From NCBI GenBank assembly GCA_900642245.1, contig CAAAJI010000199.1, positions 24,710 to 37,042 of the forward strand: DNA of 12,333 bases, written 5' to 3'. Each line of letters opens with the position of its first letter. Position 1 is the first letter of the stretch. The notes under the pieces were generated by a model. It worked only from the letters and a program-made list of their open reading frames with translations. It searched no databases and was not told the DNA's origin. Below, one piece after another: positions 8,691-12,333 of the stretch. A program made the position numbers and the translations under genes. The stretch is from Fragilaria radians (lineage: Eukaryota; Bacillariophyta; Fragilariophyceae; Fragilariales; Fragilariaceae).

Positions 8691-11600
8691 ATATTGGTGA
8701 AACATTGAAACTACAACCAGCAGGTAATTTTTTTATCCTTTCAGCTAATTATCTGATTATTCCACTTCAGCCAAATTATGAACAGAAAAATATTACAATA
8801 TTGCTAACCATACTATCAACATTACTGTGCATGATGACTAATATGAACGACATCATGTATTTTTTCATGGCCAACGACACTATGCTACACGACACAACAC
8901 TATTGTCCTCTCCATAGAACAACATCATCCTATTTGCAATTGATAACATCAAGATCTCTGACTGCAAATTCACTAATGACGCCATTCACGTTTCAGAAAA
9001 TCAGACACAAAAAGTCAAAAACTCCTTTAGTCTAGAAGGCGGCTTAGCGTTAAGGCGCAATAACTTTACACATTATCTTACCATGTGCTTAACGTCTTTA
9101 AGTATATAACTTGATAAAATTACGAAATAGGGAATATTGAGCTAAAGGTTATCAGTTTTAATATAAATTAATAGCAGAAAATCATTCCATACACAATTAT
9201 AATTCCTGAAAATGTTTTCACTTCAAGAAACGCCCTCCCAATTTATGATTTTGGCCACTTTTCAATGTTCATCAAATGATTTCATTTACTTTGCAAACAA
9301 TTCTAAAGACGATTATGTGAACGTTTCATGGCAACCCAATCAAATCAAATCTATTATGATAATGTTCTTTTCGTTTGATTCTCAGGTATAATAGTCTGGA
9401 AGAAATGGAATCAAAGAAGCCAGTCCCCAAGCTTTCAATCCAAAATCTGTAGTTCATAGCAAAGAGTGCAAGTTGTGCAAGATTCATGAATTGCAATAAT
9501 CCTTACATTGAATTTGCAATGCCAAAAAGTGCAACTCCACTACTTCAGAAATGTTAATCTTCATCATGTCCCGAAATACTAGAAATGATTGCATCAATTA
9601 AACTAATTACTTTCCCAGATCAATATCAATTCTTTCTCAATGGACTCCCGAGCATTTACCACGTAATTTCATTTAAAACTGACTCATGTATGCCATTTTC
9701 TGATATCTCGTTATTGAATACGTGTCATTCCACAAGAGGCAAGCAATCAATCCTTTGCTTGCTTTATTGAAATACATGCATATATTTCTGTCATTTACAT
9801 ACATTACCCAACATGTGTTGACCAAATTCATTCCAAATCAGTCATGCTGCGTATTTCTGCTTTCTACACTTTTTCTGGTTTTAGTTGAAATTACTCTGCA
9901 ACCACGGTGGAATAAATACATTTAATTTTCTTTATGTCTGCAAGCTTTCTTTATAGAATTAACGCGTATACATCAACTACTGGTTTTTTTAGTGAATTGT
10001 CGGTTACTGGTAGTGTAATTGAATCCCTTTTGAAAGACATTCCATCCATTGCAACCTAGAGGTTTTGGTCTGGCATTTTATTCGATCAACCCTCTTTGCC
10101 ATTACCCATGTTGCTGCTTCTAATTTGTCCATTAGGACCAAACTTCATCATTAATCACCTGTTCATGTTCGCAGTTGATTTACTTTAACCATTTCTTTCT
10201 TGTTCCTCCCTTGATTTTACGATAATCTATTTTCAAATAATTCATTTGCGTTTTCATTTTCAGTTCTCAGTTTTGCTCCAACAACTCTCCACCCCAAGAT
10301 ACATCTTTCACTTATTCATACACTTTCAATCTGGCAACCCAAATATCGCGATGATTTGGCTTGCGCATTATATTGTCAGACCATGTCATTGCTACTACTT
10401 CATTTCCATATACCGCGCCTTGTCAATTGCTATTTGTGCTTAGTTCTAGGTTTTTCACACCTAGCATTAGAGTCATCATCATGATGATAGTTTTTAGCAT
10501 CGTAAGTTCTTTAAATTGCTCATGTGCCCGGGTATAATCAGAAACCTCTAGCCCAGTAATTTAGCTTTGGCTTCTTATTTTTGTAACGTTTCTTCATGGC
10601 TGTTATCATAATGAAAATGATGAAAACATGTTTCGTACATTGATAATATTTCTTCAAAGTACAGTAATACTAAGCTGTTGGTAGTTTCTCGTAATGAATT
10701 GTGTACGACGGAAATTTTTGTATCCACATACAACTGTGGACAGGGTGATGTTTACTTATAGTTGGTGAGCGTGATATTAAACAAGAAAAAAATTGTTGAA
10801 ATTGATATAGCTCAAATTATTTACCTTATTATGCACCATCTCCTAAAAAATGAATTTCTGGATGACAATAAAGTATGAGAAGGGCATGAGGCATCGCAGC
10901 GTTAGTTAATGTTATGACATTTTCTATAAAGTAACCATGTCATATTTCTCAAACCTAAAACCTGGGGTTTTTAGAAGTATCAGCGGTATAGTCGCGATAC
11001 AGCCAAATAAAGCATTGTTTGACTATTGCATTTAGTAAAATTTCCATAGTGCAGTGTTGCTGCAATTACGGTTTATCTCCAGTGTTGAAACATGTGTGAG
11101 GAGTGTCCCTTTAAAGCTCAATGTGTCATGAATGACGTTATTCACGCTTCTTTTCAAGGGTTGGAAGGCCACGAATTGCCAGAAAACACGTCGTAAAGAT
11201 AATATCAAAAAAAATTTGTATGTCATATTTCTCCTTTCTGGTGAAAAATATATTTAGACTACCAGTAACATAAAGTATCCATTATTTCCCTTTCTTCTAT
11301 TAATTCTCAGTCCTAATAAGTTGGCAAGGACATCCTATCCCAATACAGAAGTCATTATAATGCCATTAAAAGAGGATGATGCTGGACAAAGCAATATGCT
11401 GCAGAAAGTTTGCCACATTCAATGTGCAGAATTAAGCTTCTTGGATTGACATTTTCCTAAACATGTCCTAAGGAAAGACCTATTCATCATTTAAAATCGC
11501 TCTTCTGAAAAGTTTTTGACCTTACGATGCTCTTTGATTTTAAGCCTTCCTAGACCGGAAAAGGTGACATGAAATTTTTAGTGGCATGATTAAGTACTCC

Positions 11601-12160
11601 CACGATATGAAATTCGATAGAGCTGCTACTTTTGCCTACTATAACTTATCAACTAATCCTTACCAAAATTGAGTAATGATTTTGAGCCACATCGATTCAA
11701 GTAGAGGCATCACATATCTATTCATGATTGTTTCTGTACATTTTGAATTGCTTGACCTTTACAGCCTTCCCACTTAGCAGCCATATTTGTTAAATCTTTT
11801 GTCGGATGCTTGCTCAAAGCCATCAATGAGGAACTTTGTCTTCTGCAAATCCCAGGAATGGGTACCCATTAAATGATTAAGTGCCATTACTACCCCCCAA
11901 ACAGCAACTCATCAAGTCAAATGGCCAAAAGATATCAAATTATCTTCATAAGTGAATGATCAACTCAAGAAGCTCATAGATGCAAAAATGCTAACTTGAA
12001 ATTCAGAATTCAATTTGAAATGTATACGCCCATATAGCTGCAAAGAATTCTTTCAAAGTACGCAACTCTCTTTCAGTGTCTTAAGTAGTGAAATGCCTGA
12101 TTACCCAAAGGGTTCGAAAAGTGTAAATTGACGTCCTTCTTATTTTTATATAATTACAGT
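8691..12160. other. Long AT-rich region without a supported gene
   Basis: About 3.4 kb with only short open frames (the longest about 70 codons), no domain I can recognise, and no tRNA or rRNA. The composition is strongly AT-rich and homopolymer-rich. A few pieces look like eroded coding sequence: minus-strand MDKLEAATWVMAKRVD near 10121, a minus-strand frame with MALNHLMGTHSWDL near 11887, and plus-strand 9453-9498 with a CxxC cluster. None is long or conserved enough to name. A 12-base palindrome TCATCATGATGA lies near 10476. The region is most simply read as decayed repeat or intergenic DNA. Confidence 0.45.
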
Positions 12161-12191
12161 TTTAGATTTCGCTGCTATAGCTGTTCCTCCT

Positions 12192-12332
12192 CTATGCCTG
12201 TTGGGGGCTCAGGTATTTGACAAACGTGGGAAAAAAACCAAGTGCAAGTACGACAATGAAAAATATCGGACTCGACTCTGGAGCCAAACCTATTTTTGAG
12301 TGTGAATGATTTGGAACTGAGACCTGACGAAA
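12192..12332 (-). CDS. Possible C-terminus of an unknown membrane protein, partial at right edge
   Basis: 46 codons open from the window edge to TAG at 12194-12192. The translation ends in one strongly hydrophobic segment, SPIFFIVVLALGFFPTFV, then KYLSPQQA, like a C-terminal membrane anchor with a short tail. The stretch is clearly richer in GC (~45%) than the DNA to its left, as the HID1 coding region is. I do not recognise the family. Two competing frames exist over the same DNA: another minus frame open from the edge to 12175, and a plus frame at 12132-12299 preceded by an acceptor-like ATAATTACAG. The choice of frame is a judgement from hydrophobicity. Confidence 0.3.
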   Translation of the reverse strand, partial: FRQVSVPNHSHSKIGLAPESSPIFFIVVLALGFFPTFVKYLSPQQA

Positions 12333-12333
12333 A

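Noticed and set aside
8705..8985. Overlapping plus and minus frames of about 70 codons
   Set aside because: Composition is Met/Ile/Leu/Asn-rich as expected from random AT-rich DNA, and no motif is visible.
9453..9498. Possible gag zinc-knuckle fragment (KECKLCKIH)
   Set aside because: Only one CxxC pair is present, followed by a stop. The downstream His and Cys of a knuckle are absent.
9585..10443. Run of plus-strand frames of 61-67 codons
   Set aside because: They are rich in Phe, Ile, His and Ser, as pyrimidine-biased AT-rich DNA gives by chance, with no domain. Minus-strand reading shows only short broken pieces.
10446..10482. Small inverted repeat CTAGGT/ACCTAG and nearby palindrome TCATCATGATGA
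   Set aside because: Too short to support a mobile-element end or regulatory site without further copies.

Overview
This looks like AT-rich nuclear DNA from a single-celled eukaryote. The best fit is a diatom or related stramenopile. The evidence is a short GT-AG intron inside a conserved reading frame, genes found only in eukaryotes (HID1, MIC10), a calcium-dependent-kinase-type EF-hand remnant, and a decayed Ty1/copia reverse transcriptase of the kind common in diatom genomes. The combination of a HID1 protein and CDPK-type sequence argues against animals, fungi and land plants, but the diatom assignment is an inference. There is no bacterial operon structure, rRNA, CRISPR array or recognisable tRNA.

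Layout, left to right. At 1-786 (minus) is the first part of a gene ending in a methionine-R-sulfoxide-reductase (MsrB/SelR) domain, cut by the left edge. At 787-1477 is AT-rich spacer. At 1478-3885 (minus) is a complete HID1 gene of 774 residues in two exons, with an 83-base intron. At 3886-4650 are the HID1 upstream region and a diverged pair of ~105-base direct repeats. At 4653-5517 (plus) is a copia reverse-transcriptase fossil broken by stops and frame changes. At 5518-6340 is spacer with weak open frames. At 6341-6610 (minus) is a complete 89-residue MIC10-like mitochondrial cristae protein. At 6611-7897 is AT-rich spacer. At 7898-8257 (minus) is an EF-hand reading frame joined out of frame to a kinase N-lobe-like piece (8211-8549), apparently a calcium-dependent kinase that has lost its catalytic core. 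From about 8690 to 12160 I can support no gene. At the right edge the GC content rises and a possible membrane-protein C-terminus lies on the minus strand.

Every gene-like feature is on the minus strand; only the retroelement fossil is on plus. The genes do not form a pathway: HID1 belongs to Golgi and secretory sorting, MIC10 to the mitochondrial inner membrane, and MsrB to repair of oxidised protein. The gene-sparse right two thirds looks like old, decayed repeat-derived DNA. I found no new multi-gene system. The points most worth a second look are the CDPK-like remnant, the MIC10 gene, and the right-edge candidate.
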